Positions 24,680 to 32,518 of a stretch of DNA of 64,000 bases are shown in pieces; position 1 is the first letter of the stretch, and each line of letters begins with the position of its first letter. The DNA is from Microbispora catharanthi (GTDB lineage Bacteria > Actinomycetota > Actinomycetes > Streptosporangiales > Streptosporangiaceae). The translations under genes and the position numbers were made by a program. The DNA lies in the NCBI RefSeq assembly GCF_006334915.2, contig NZ_VDMA02000001.1, positions 496,001 to 560,000 on the forward strand. Direction: 5' to 3'. The notes under the pieces are model-generated. The model was given only the letters and a program-made list of their open reading frames with translations. It ran no database searches and had not been told where the DNA came from.

Positions 24680-25624
24680 ATGAACCACGCAGGCGTGGCG
24701 ACCACGGACGTGACCATCGGCGCGCCCATTCCGGTCATCTCGGTGAAGCCGGTGGTGCTGCCGGCCCCCGGCCGTGGCGAGGATCTACTCGTACGCGTGT
24801 CCGCGCCGGCGACCGGAAACGAACTGCCGGTCATCGTCTTCTCGCACGGCTTCGGGGAGTCGATGGACGGCTACGGCCCGCTGGTCGACTTCTGGACCGC
24901 CCACGGCTTCGCGGTGATCCAGCCCACCCATCTCGACTCGAGGACGCTGAACCTTCCTCCCGACGACCCCCGTACGCCGCTGATCTGGCGTTTCCGCGTC
25001 GAGGACCTGAAGCGCGTCCTCGACGGGCTGGAGTTCGTCGAAGCCGCCGTTCCCGGCCTCGGCGGGCGTCTCGACCGAAGCCGCGTCGCCGTGGCCGGAC
25101 ACTCCTGGGGCGCCCAGACGGCGAGCATGCTCCTGGGCGCGCGGGTCCTCGATTCCGCGGGCGAGCCGGGAGAGGACATGTCCGACCCGCGGATCAAGGC
25201 GGGTGTGCTGCTCGCGCTCCCCGGCACGGGCGGAGCGGACCTGACTTCGTTCGCCGCCGAGCACTTCCCGTTCATGAACCCGGGCTTCGCGGAGATGACC
25301 ACACCGGCTCTCGTGGTCGCGGGAGATCGCGATCAGTCCCTGCTGTCGGTCCGGGGGCCTGACTGGTTCACCGACGCGTACTTCTTGAGCCCCGGCGGCA
25401 AGAGCCTGCTCACGCTTTTCGGGGCGGAACACTCGCTCGGCGGGATCTCCGGATACAACGTCACGGAGACGACGGACGAGAACCCCGAGCGGGTCGCCCT
25501 CGTCCGGCGGCTCACGTGGGCCTACCTTCGCACCGCGCTCGGCCTCGGGGATTCCACCTGGCCGGCGGCGCGTGCCGCTCTGGCGCAGGCCGGCGATCCA
25601 CTGGGCCGGATCGAATCCAGATGA
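24680..25624 (+). CDS. Alpha/beta hydrolase (chlorophyllase/lipase-like)
   Basis: 314 residues. The oxyanion strand/turn is IVFSHGFGESMDGYG (about 51-65), the nucleophile elbow GHSWG near residue 140 in VAVAGHSWGAQTASMLLG, an acid candidate Asp in VVAGDRDQSL, and the catalytic His in GAEHSLGG. The fold and the FSHGFG opening match the chlorophyllase/PET-hydrolase-like dienelactone group; the true ester is unknown. No signal peptide. ATG 24680 follows GAGAGGAAG. Second gene of an operon with the LLM oxidoreductase. Confidence 0.85.
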   Translation: MNHAGVATTDVTIGAPIPVISVKPVVLPAPGRGEDLLVRVSAPATGNELPVIVFSHGFGESMDGYGPLVDFWTAHGFAVIQPTHLDSRTLNLPPDDPRTPLIWRFRVEDLKRVLDGLEFVEAAVPGLGGRLDRSRVAVAGHSWGAQTASMLLGARVLDSAGEPGEDMSDPRIKAGVLLALPGTGGADLTSFAAEHFPFMNPGFAEMTTPALVVAGDRDQSLLSVRGPDWFTDAYFLSPGGKSLLTLFGAEHSLGGISGYNVTETTDENPERVALVRRLTWAYLRTALGLGDSTWPAARAALAQAGDPLGRIESR

Positions 25625-25642
25625 ATCCCTGACGAGCGCACT

Positions 25643-25683
25643 GCGCGCCCCTTCACCGCCTCGTCACCGGCGTGGGGGCGCGC
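25643..25683. terminator. Possible bidirectional terminator
   Basis: GCGCGCCCC (25643-25651) and GGGGCGCGC (25675-25683) form a perfect nine-pair stem with a 23-base loop, between the convergent hydrolase and tautomerase genes. There is no U-tract, as is common in actinobacteria. The large loop weakens the call. Confidence 0.35.
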
Positions 25684-25721
25684 GGCCGCTCACCGGCAGA
25701 GGTGACGTACCGGCGGCGCGG

Positions 25722-26147
25722 TCAGTAGGGAGACGCCGAATTGCTCGCAGCCCAGCGCTTCTCGGCGTCGGAGCCCGCCGGGGGCGGCGCGATCCCGTTG
25801 ATCATCCAAAGGTCGTCGCTGGTCTCGTCGATGTGGAACTCCCAGTGCAGTGCTGCGTGCCCTTCGAGGTGGGGCTGCAGCATGCCCCTGATCCACCGGG
25901 CGGTGCGGCGCCGGCTCTCCCGATCGGGGTTGCTGCGGGCGATGTGGTCGACGGCGATGCGGACCCCGGCCGGGGTGGGCTCCCCACCGACGTAGAAATC
26001 CTCGGGCCGGGTCTCGTGGAACAGCGTGACCACGTAGAACCGCGGCAGCCCGATCTGTTCGTAGTGGTCGGCGATACGGGAGGCGAGCTGGTGCTTCTCC
26101 TCATCGGTGAAGATTCCGGGCGTGTGATGAATGGTCCACAGTGGCAT
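25722..26147 (-). CDS. Tautomerase-superfamily protein (cis-CaaD-like)
   Basis: 141 residues. After Met removal the N-terminus is Pro (PLWTIHHTPGIFTDEEKHQLASRIADHYEQIGLPRFYV), the catalytic amino-terminal proline of the tautomerase superfamily. The length and the second half with EDFYVGGEP and HWEFHIDETSDDLWMING fit the fused-repeat cis-3-chloroacrylic acid dehalogenase/Tautomerase_3 group. It probably catalyses keto-enol tautomerisation or a related hydration. Lies 36 bp downstream of the SDR gene on the same strand, so probably co-transcribed and under HxlR control. Confidence 0.8.
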   Translation of the reverse strand: MPLWTIHHTPGIFTDEEKHQLASRIADHYEQIGLPRFYVVTLFHETRPEDFYVGGEPTPAGVRIAVDHIARSNPDRESRRRTARWIRGMLQPHLEGHAALHWEFHIDETSDDLWMINGIAPPPAGSDAEKRWAASNSASPY

Positions 26148-26183
26148 GGCGGTTCGGTACTCCTTGAGTGCTGAGATGCGATC

Positions 26184-26885
26184 TCAACGGGCGGCCGAGA
26201 AGGTCAGGCTCTCCACGGGGCCGGACAGCGCCGCCTTGGCGGCGACTGTGACGTCGTCGGCGAGCACCTCCGTGGCCCCGGACTCCAGGCCGTCGACGAT
26301 CCGCGCGGCCACGTCGGCCGGCGTCGCCTTCGGCAGCTCGACGGCGGAGACCATCTCGGTGTCGATGAACCCTGCGTGCACACCGACGACCTGGGTGTTC
26401 TGGCGCGCCAGTTCGAGCCGGAGCGAGTTCGTGAGGGACCACGCCGCCGCCTTGGACGCCCCGTAGGCGCCGCTGCCGGCCAGCCAGGACAGCACGGAGT
26501 GCATGTTGACCAATGCGCCCCCGCCGTTCGCGGCCAGGATCGGTGCGAACGCCCGCGCCATCCGCAGCGGCCCGAAGACGTTGACGTCGAACGTCACGGT
26601 GGCGCGCTCGAAGTCACCCGTCAGCAGCGGGGCCGGCAGCAGGATCCCGGCGTTGTTGAACACGATCTCGGCGTCGGCGGCGACCTCCGCGAGGGCGGCG
26701 ACCGACGCCGCCGAGCGGACCTCCAGCTCGGCGGCGACCACCCCCGGACGGTCGTCGGTGTACGCCGAGCGCGCGGTCGAGTACACCTTTCGCGCCCCGC
26801 GCGCCAGCACCTCGTCGACCAGCGCCGCGCCGAGCCCACGCCGGCCCCCGGTCACCACAACCACCCTGCCCGCCACCGCGACCAT
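26184..26885 (-). CDS. SDR-family oxidoreductase
   Basis: 233 residues. Cofactor motif TGGRRGLG near 12-19 (Arg in the loop suggests NADPH), NNAG near 78, catalytic HSVLSW Ser near 130, and YGASK near 141-145, the YxxxK pair. Close to the SDR group that often sits beside HxlR or TetR regulators. Divergent from the HxlR gene; the shared 84-bp region holds two TAACG/CGTTA palindromes. The tautomerase follows downstream. Confidence 0.87.
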   Translation of the reverse strand: MVAVAGRVVVVTGGRRGLGAALVDEVLARGARKVYSTARSAYTDDRPGVVAAELEVRSAASVAALAEVAADAEIVFNNAGILLPAPLLTGDFERATVTFDVNVFGPLRMARAFAPILAANGGGALVNMHSVLSWLAGSGAYGASKAAAWSLTNSLRLELARQNTQVVGVHAGFIDTEMVSAVELPKATPADVAARIVDGLESGATEVLADDVTVAAKAALSGPVESLTFSAAR

Positions 26886-26901
26886 GACATCTCCCCCTGA
26901 G

Positions 26902-26957
26902 TAACGACCTCGTTAGCGAGATTGCATCACACCATGCTGGCTAACGCAAGCGTTAGC
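26902..26957. promoter_or_regulatory. Pair of TAACG-n-CGTTA palindromes between SDR and HxlR genes
   Basis: Site 1 is TAACGA-CC-TCGTTA (26902-26915), a perfect six-base-arm palindrome. Site 2 is GCTAACGC-AA-GCGTTAGC (26940-26957), perfect over eight-base arms. Both share the TAACG/CGTTA core with a two-base middle, and their centres are 40 bp apart, close to four helical turns. They cover both divergent promoters. Probable HxlR binding sites. Confidence 0.7.
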
Positions 26958-26969
26958 TACAATGGCGGG

Positions 26970-27458
26970 GTGGCGATGAAGTTCGAGGAACGGCTGTGCG
27001 ACCGGGATACGTGGTCGATCGGCGACGGATGCTCGGCGGCGCGGGTGCTGGACCTGCTCAGCACCAAGACGGTGTTCCTGGTGGTCCGCGAATGCTTCTA
27101 TGGCACAACAAGGTTCGACGACTTCGTGACGCGGATCGGGGCCTCGGCGCCCGCGGTGTCGCGGGCACTCAAACAGCTGAAGGCCGCGGGTATCGTCGCG
27201 CCCGTCGTCTATCGGGAGCCGGGGAGCCGGGCCCGCGACGAATACCGGCTGACCCAGGCCGGCGAGGACCTGCTGCCGGTGTTCCTGTCGCTGATGCAGT
27301 GGGGCGACAAGCACCTGCAGGACGGCCGCCCGCCCCTGTCCTTCGTCGAGGCCGGCACCGGCCGTCCGATACAGGTCCGCGTCATCGCCGAGCCGGCGCC
27401 GGAGACGGCGTGCGACGACATCGAGATCCGGCTGAACCCCGCCTGGCAGCGCGACTAG
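26970..27458 (+). CDS. HxlR-family regulator
   Basis: 162 residues from GTG 26970 (ATG 26976 is an alternative). The HxlR winged helix is plain: AARVLDLLSTKTVFLVVRECFYGTTRFDDFVTRIGASAPAVSRALKQLKAAGIVAP, then REPGSRARDEYRLTQAGEDLLPVFLSLMQWGDKH. The N-terminal cysteines (C9-type LCDRD and GCSAA) are where redox- or aldehyde-sensing HxlR proteins have theirs. It faces the SDR gene across a double operator, and is convergent with the DHFR-like gene, sharing the palindromic CTAG that supplies both stop codons. Confidence 0.87.
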   Translation: MAMKFEERLCDRDTWSIGDGCSAARVLDLLSTKTVFLVVRECFYGTTRFDDFVTRIGASAPAVSRALKQLKAAGIVAPVVYREPGSRARDEYRLTQAGEDLLPVFLSLMQWGDKHLQDGRPPLSFVEAGTGRPIQVRVIAEPAPETACDDIEIRLNPAWQRD

Positions 27459-28066
27459 CGGCGCACCCTGAACCGCAGGTGCAGCACTCCGTCGCCCTGG
27501 ATGACCACGTGGGGGTCCTCCAGCAGATGTTGCCCGTCGATGCCGCCGAAGTAGCGTTTGCCCGACCCGAACACCACCGGCACCACGTCCATCGCCACCT
27601 CGTCCACGAGGCCGGCCGCGAGGATCTGGCTGCCCACGTCGCCGGCGTTCACGCTGACGATTCGCTCCCCGGCGAGCTCCTGGGCCTTGTCGATCGCAGC
27701 CGTCACGTCGTCGACGAAGTGGTACGACGCCTCGGGGTGCCAACCCTCGGGCTTGGGCCGGTGGGACACCACGATCACGTGGTCACCCGCGGGCGGCCGG
27801 CCCTCCCAGCCGTTCACCAGGTCGAACAGGGTGCGGCCCATCACGATCGCGCCGATCGCCTCCCATATCGGCCGGACGTACTCCGCCGATGCGCGGGAGA
27901 GCTTGAAGCCGCTTCCGACGCCGGAATGGTCGTACTGCTGGTCGCCGCCTTCGGCGATCGGGGTGTCCCCGTTGAAGTACCAATCGTGGAGTGGCCCGAC
28001 GTCGTCGTTCTCGTCGGCGATGAACCCGTCCACCGACACCGCGTTGTGCATGATCACTGTGCCCAC
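27455..28066 (-). CDS. Dihydrofolate reductase/RibD C-terminal-like protein
   Basis: 203 residues. GTG 28066 is preferred because CCGAGGAGAACCA precedes it; a longer ATG frame starts at 28093. Family pattern: VIMHNAVSVDGFIADEND at the N-terminus, AIGAIVMGRTLFDLVNGW, HVIVVSHRP, and VNAGDVGSQILAAGLVDEVAMDVVPVVFGSGKRYFGG. These stand-alone DHFR-like reductases use NADPH; the physiological substrate is unknown, and a true folate or riboflavin role is unlikely. It lies downstream of an AraC-type gene on the same strand (73-bp gap). Confidence 0.83.
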   Translation of the reverse strand: MGTVIMHNAVSVDGFIADENDDVGPLHDWYFNGDTPIAEGGDQQYDHSGVGSGFKLSRASAEYVRPIWEAIGAIVMGRTLFDLVNGWEGRPPAGDHVIVVSHRPKPEGWHPEASYHFVDDVTAAIDKAQELAGERIVSVNAGDVGSQILAAGLVDEVAMDVVPVVFGSGKRYFGGIDGQHLLEDPHVVIQGDGVLHLRFRVRR

Positions 28067-28139
28067 TGGTTCTCCTCGGGTCGCCTTGCGCATTCACTCC
28101 GATCTTGGCGGCCCTGGGGGCGACCAGGCTTGTAAAAAA

Positions 28140-28982
28140 TCAATCGGCGGGCATCGGACCGCTGTCCGGCGGGAACCCCCGCTCGGCGGGGAATCGGCGC
28201 CGCAGGGCCAGGTATTCCATCGGGGTGTGGCCGGTGAAGTCCTTGAACTCCCTGCTGAAGTGGGCCTGGTCGAAGTAGCCCGCCGTTTGGGCGAGCTCCG
28301 ACCAGTCGACCGGACGCAGGGCGTCCACGGAAAGGATCAGCCGCGCGAAGCGGTAGATCCGCGCCACCCGCTTCGGGGTGACCCCGACATGAGACTTGAA
28401 CTGCGTGGCCAGGTGATTGCCACTCACCCCGGCCGCATCGGCCAGCGCACCGACCGGGACCGCGCCGTGAGAGGTCTCCAGACGCCCGCTCGTGTGCCGG
28501 ACCAGGTCGAGACCGTGCAACGGTGCCTCGGCCAATCGCGATCGCAGCTCCGCCTCCACTGCCCGCAGCGTCTCGCCGGCCGAGGCGATGTCGCCGAGCT
28601 GGTTGCGAATCCGGTCCACCGATCGTCGCCAGACGGCGTCGACCGGCACCCATCGATCCCGCAGCTCGATCGCCGGCATGTCGACGAACGGTGACATCCC
28701 CCAAGGCTTGAAGTGCACCCCGACGAGCCGCACCCGTGCGGGGTACTCGAAGAGGAAACGCCTGGTCCATACACCCATGAACCAGCCATCGGTGAATACT
28801 TCCGGCGGCACCGAAGGGTCGGAATCCCACAGGCGGGCGGGTCCGCCCAGGTTGATGAACAGGTGTGCCGACGGCATCGGGGGCACGTTCATCCGGCGGT
28901 GTCGCGGCACCCCGGTCAGGCAGTAGACGTCGTCGATGAACTGGTCGAGCGGCGGCGCGGGCACCCGGCCGACGTATTCCAT
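28140..28982 (-). CDS. AraC-family regulator
   Basis: 280 residues from ATG 28982 (frame open to 29126, but that part is Arg-rich and not family-like). N-terminal ligand domain: EYVGRVPAPPLDQFIDDVYCL and LVGVHFKPWGMSPFVDMPAIEL, typical of the DUF6597-type AraC group. C-terminal HTH pair: ALADAAGVSGNHLATQFKSHVGVTPKRVARIYRFARLI and SELAQTAGYFDQAHFSREFKDFTGHTPMEYL. Probably controls the DHFR-like gene downstream. Divergent from the MarR-hydrolase operon. Confidence 0.85.
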   Translation of the reverse strand: MEYVGRVPAPPLDQFIDDVYCLTGVPRHRRMNVPPMPSAHLFINLGGPARLWDSDPSVPPEVFTDGWFMGVWTRRFLFEYPARVRLVGVHFKPWGMSPFVDMPAIELRDRWVPVDAVWRRSVDRIRNQLGDIASAGETLRAVEAELRSRLAEAPLHGLDLVRHTSGRLETSHGAVPVGALADAAGVSGNHLATQFKSHVGVTPKRVARIYRFARLILSVDALRPVDWSELAQTAGYFDQAHFSREFKDFTGHTPMEYLALRRRFPAERGFPPDSGPMPAD

Positions 28983-29135
28983 GGACTCAGTGTGGCCCAC
29001 GAGGATTCGATCTCGCGCGAAAAGCCGCACCAGCGTGCCATGCCCGCCGCCGGCCTGCTTCCTCGGCGCGGCCTCGGCGCGGCCGCGCCGCACCGACAGC
29101 CGCCCGTCGCGCATGAACACCTGCATGTTGCGTTG

Positions 29136-29157
29136 GCTAAGTTAGCATGCTAAGTTA
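29136..29157. promoter_or_regulatory. MarR operator candidate around TTAGCATGCTAA
   Basis: TTAGCATGCTAA (29142-29153) is a perfect 12-base palindrome, and GCTAAGTTA is directly repeated at 29136-29144 and 29149-29157. The element ends six bases before the MarR start codon, so it overlaps the promoter/ribosome region. Typical MarR autoregulatory placement. Confidence 0.6.
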
Positions 29158-29162
29158 TCCCC

Positions 29163-29600
29163 ATGGAACGGAACCTCAGCCTCAACCTGCACGTGCTCAC
29201 CGCCCGGCTGGACCGGGCCGCCGACCGGATCCTCCGGGCCGAGCACGGCATCTCCTACAGCCGGTTCCTGGCGCTGACCCTGGTGGGAGAACTGGGAGCC
29301 TCGACGCAGCGGACCCTCGCCGAATACCTCGGCGTGACCGAGCCGTCGGTGAGCCGCATGACCGGCGTCCTGGCCGCCGACGGCCTTCTCGACGTCCAGC
29401 CCGACCCCGCCGGGGGCAACCGCCGGCGGCTGAGCCTCACCGACGCGGGAAAGCGGCGGGTGACCTCGATCCGGCAGGAGTTCGAAGACCGGCTGGCCGC
29501 GGTCGTCGCCGAGAGCGGCGTGCCGTACGCCGAGTACGCCGAGCACACCGCGCGGCTGCTGGCGACGTTCGACCGGCTGGAGCGGGAGGCGGGCAAGTGA
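29163..29600 (+). CDS. MarR-family regulator
   Basis: 145 residues. Winged-helix core: YSRFLALTLVGELGASTQRTLAEYLGVTEPSVSRMTGVLAADGLLDVQPDPAGGNRRRLSLTDAGKRR, with the DPxGGNRRR wing diagnostic of MarR. It starts six bases after a palindromic element and overlaps the following hydrolase gene by four bases (GTGA), so both are one coupled operon. The MarR protein probably represses this operon. Confidence 0.88.
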   Translation: MERNLSLNLHVLTARLDRAADRILRAEHGISYSRFLALTLVGELGASTQRTLAEYLGVTEPSVSRMTGVLAADGLLDVQPDPAGGNRRRLSLTDAGKRRVTSIRQEFEDRLAAVVAESGVPYAEYAEHTARLLATFDRLEREAGK

Positions 29601-30442
29601 ACCGGAACATCGACACCCTGCCCTTACGCCAGGGCGCGGCCGTCTCGGCCGACGGCACCGTGATCGGCTACCAGACGCTGGGCACTGGCCCCGATCTCAT
29701 CGTGGTCGGCGGCAACCTTCGCACCTCGGACGACTACCTGCCGCCGGCCGCCACGCTGGCCCGCTCCTTCACCGTGCACGTCGTCGATCGGCGCGGACGT
29801 GGCGCCAGCGGCCCCCAGGGACCCGAGTATTCCCTGGCCAAGGAAGTGGAGGACCTACGCGCCGTCCAGGCCGCGACCGGGGCGCGCCTGGCCTTCGGGC
29901 ACAGCTACGGCGGACTGGTCGTCCTGGAGACCGCACGCTCCTTCCCGCTGTTCGACCGCATCGCGGTCTACGAGCCCGGAGTGCCCTGCTCCCCCGTCCC
30001 CACCGCCTGGATGGCCCCCTTCCGGGAACGGCTGGCCGCCGGCGACCACTACGGCGCTTTCATTCACTTCATCCAAGGCTCCGGCGGCGCACCGGACTTC
30101 ATGACCAAACTGCCGCACTGGTACCTGCGCATGGTCTTCCGCATCGTCTTCCGCGGACCGGCCTGGCAGCGGATGCGGCCCCTTCTGGGAGCCTGTCTGG
30201 CCGAACACGAACAGCTCGCCGCCCAGTACGGCCGCCTCGCCGAGTTCAAAGACGTCACCGTCCCCGTGCTGCTCCTCGTCGGCGGCCGCTCCAAGCCCGA
30301 GCACCGAGCGGAGTTCGCCATGCTCCGCGACACCCTTCCCGACGCCACTCTCGAAACCATCGACGGCCTCGGCCATCTGTCCCCGACGGAACCCAAAGCG
30401 GGCCCGGTCGTGGCCGAGCGGGCCCTGCCGTTCCTCCTGTGA
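29597..30442 (+). CDS. Alpha/beta hydrolase
   Basis: 281 residues from GTG 29597, overlapping the MarR stop. Oxyanion/N-strand: GTGPDLIVVGGNLRTSDDY, RGRGASG after strand 4 (a standard RGxGxS turn), nucleophile elbow GHSYGG near residue 100, catalytic His in GLGHLSPTEP near the C-terminus, and an acid in the VPVLLLVGGRSKPEHR region. No signal peptide. Substrate unknown. Coupled translation with MarR suggests response to the ligand of that regulator. Confidence 0.85.
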   Translation: MNRNIDTLPLRQGAAVSADGTVIGYQTLGTGPDLIVVGGNLRTSDDYLPPAATLARSFTVHVVDRRGRGASGPQGPEYSLAKEVEDLRAVQAATGARLAFGHSYGGLVVLETARSFPLFDRIAVYEPGVPCSPVPTAWMAPFRERLAAGDHYGAFIHFIQGSGGAPDFMTKLPHWYLRMVFRIVFRGPAWQRMRPLLGACLAEHEQLAAQYGRLAEFKDVTVPVLLLVGGRSKPEHRAEFAMLRDTLPDATLETIDGLGHLSPTEPKAGPVVAERALPFLL

Positions 30443-30481
30443 CGACGAGGTGGACGCTCGGTCGCCGGATCACGCTCGGAA

Positions 30482-31747
30482 TCAACGAGCCATTCGGTGC
30501 GCGTCCACGTCGCGGTCGGGTGCCCGGCCGTCGGCCGGCGGCACCGTGCCCCGGCCGGCCACCATCGCGACGATCGTCTGACCGACCGCAGCGACACACA
30601 GCAGAATGATCGGCGCCTGCCAGCCGGAACCGATGGTGTGCAGCAGCCCGAAGATCACCGGTCCCGCGGCCGCCAGCAGGTAACCGATCGACTGCGCCAT
30701 CGCTGACAATGCGCCCGCCACGGTCGCGTCCTTGGCGCGCAGGCCGAGGAAGGCCAATGCGAGCACCAGGCAGGCTCCGCCGCCCAGCCCGAGTACGACA
30801 CTCCACAGCAACGCCCAGCCCGGCACCACCAGAAGTCCGAGGTAGCCGGCGAGCAGGACCACCGAGCTCGCCGTCGCCACCGCACGCTGGTCGCCCGCCC
30901 ACCGCAGCGCGGCGGGCACCGCCAGGCTGGTCGACACCGCGACCGCCTGGAACACGAACAGCAGCCATCCCGCCGCCGCCGCGCTTACCCCGCTGTCCTG
31001 GAACACCTGAGGCAACCACGTGATGACGACATAGAAGCCCAGCGACTGCAATCCCATGAACGCCGTGACCGCCCACGCCAGCGCCGATCCCCACGGCAAC
31101 CGGTGTCTGCGAATCGCCTCCGAGGCCGGCCGCGTCGGCCGCGAAGTGCGCAACTGCGGCAGCCACAGCACGACAGCCGCCAGCGCGAGCACGATCCAGC
31201 AACCCAACGCGGTGTGCCAACCACCAGGGGCGACCTGGCTCATCGGCACCGCCACTCCGGAAGCCACCGCGGCGACAGCCCCCATCACCGTGGCGTACGC
31301 ACTGGTCAGCAGGCCCACTCTGGTAGGGAAATCGCGCTTGATCAGGCTCGGCAGCAGCACATTGCCCACAGCGACCGCCGCCCCGATCAGCAGGGTTCCC
31401 GCCAACAACCCGATCACCGTCGGCGCCCACCGCATGGCGATCCCGAGGGTCAGCACAACGAGCGCACCCCAGAGGAGCCGCTCGGGTCCCCACCGCGCCG
31501 CCAGTCGCGGAACCATCGGCGATATCACCGCGAACGCCAGCAAGGGCAGCGTGCTCAGCAGCCCGGCCACGGCCGAATCCAGTTCCAGATCGGCCTGCAC
31601 GCGATCCAGCAACGGCCCGACACCGGTCAGGCTCGGCCGTAGGTTCGCCGCCACCACCAGCAATCCCCACACCAGCAGCGCTCGACCGGAACGCCCTGTC
31701 GACCGCTTCGGGAGCGGCGAGAGCAGGATGAAACGCTCCTTCGACAT
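30482..31747 (-). CDS. MFS transporter of the CynX/NimT type
   Basis: 421 residues, about twelve membrane helices. N-terminus: LLVWGLLVVAANLRPSLTGVGPLLDRVQADLELDSAVAGLLSTLPLLAFAV, the distinctive opening of the CynX/NimT (cyanate/nitroimidazole) MFS subfamily, with NLRPSLTGVGPLL strongly conserved. ATG 31747 chosen over the frame start at 31873. Divergent from a TetR gene with a perfect 16-bp palindrome in between, so the pump is probably de-repressed by its substrate. Confidence 0.87.
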   Translation of the reverse strand: MSKERFILLSPLPKRSTGRSGRALLVWGLLVVAANLRPSLTGVGPLLDRVQADLELDSAVAGLLSTLPLLAFAVISPMVPRLAARWGPERLLWGALVVLTLGIAMRWAPTVIGLLAGTLLIGAAVAVGNVLLPSLIKRDFPTRVGLLTSAYATVMGAVAAVASGVAVPMSQVAPGGWHTALGCWIVLALAAVVLWLPQLRTSRPTRPASEAIRRHRLPWGSALAWAVTAFMGLQSLGFYVVITWLPQVFQDSGVSAAAAGWLLFVFQAVAVSTSLAVPAALRWAGDQRAVATASSVVLLAGYLGLLVVPGWALLWSVVLGLGGGACLVLALAFLGLRAKDATVAGALSAMAQSIGYLLAAAGPVIFGLLHTIGSGWQAPIILLCVAAVGQTIVAMVAGRGTVPPADGRAPDRDVDAHRMAR

Positions 31748-31777
31748 GTGTCGACCCCTCAGGCATAATATGGAATG

Positions 31778-31793
31778 CGGAATCCGGATTCCG
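31778..31793. promoter_or_regulatory. Perfect 16-bp palindrome CGGAATCC-GGATTCCG, TetR operator
   Basis: CGGAATCC (31778-31785) and GGATTCCG (31786-31793) are exact reverse complements with no spacer, midway between the divergent MFS (start 31747) and TetR (start 31824) genes, 30 bp from each. An extra half GGAAT at 31772 precedes it. Classical shared operator for a divergent TetR-pump pair. Confidence 0.75.
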
Positions 31794-31823
31794 AACCGAA
31801 GTCTAGGCAGAGGATCGTTTGGT

Positions 31824-32387
31824 ATGTCAACTCCGCAGGCCCGCCGCAAGACGCGTACCGACGCCGAACGCAATCGAGATCGCGTCCTGGAGGCGGCTCG
31901 CGCGTTGTTCGCCGAGTCCGGCTACGACGTGCAGATGTCGGAGGTCGCACGGGTGGCGGGCGTCGGCATCGGGACCCTCTACCGCAAGTTCCCGACCAGG
32001 GAGGCCCTGATCGAGGCCATCGCCGAGCACCGGGCCGCCGACATCATCGCCGCCGCACGCCGGCTCACCGAGGCCGACGATCCGGCTCAAGGCCTGGCCC
32101 GTTTCCTGCACCACGTGGGCGAGGTGCTGTCGGACGATCGCGGCATGTCGGAGGTCGTCGAGAAGGCCATGGGCTCGAGCGAACCGCGGGAAGAGACCCG
32201 CGAGGCGCTGCTCGCCATCGCCGCGGAGCTGATCGAACGGGCGCAGGCGCGCGGCACGGTCGGGCATGGGGTGACGACCGCCGACGTCAACATGATCATC
32301 TGCGGCCTGGCGGCGGTCATCCGCAACGCCGCGGGCGATTGGCGGCGGTACATCGAGGTCGCGCTCGACGGTCTCCGTCCCCGCTGA
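31824..32387 (+). CDS. TetR-family regulator
   Basis: 187 residues. HTH: RTDAERNRDRVLEAARALFAESGYDVQMSEVARVAGVGIGTLYRKFPTREAL, with the LYRKFP signature. C-terminal helical domain (about 65-187) with LARFLHHVGEVL and EETREALLAIAAELIERAQARG, resembling the SbtR/TetR_C_33-like group. The divergent CynX-like MFS gene is the likely target, through the perfect palindrome between them. Confidence 0.88.
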   Translation: MSTPQARRKTRTDAERNRDRVLEAARALFAESGYDVQMSEVARVAGVGIGTLYRKFPTREALIEAIAEHRAADIIAAARRLTEADDPAQGLARFLHHVGEVLSDDRGMSEVVEKAMGSSEPREETREALLAIAAELIERAQARGTVGHGVTTADVNMIICGLAAVIRNAAGDWRRYIEVALDGLRPR

Positions 32388-32518
32388 CCGGGTGCTCCCG
32401 CCCGGACGCGCCGTCCTCGGCCATGTGGGCCGGCAACGAGTGCAGCCGTGCGTGGTCGCCGTTGCCGCAGGTCAAAATCATGTCCGTGCTGCGGACGCCG
32501 ATTGCCTAGGGTTCTGCC

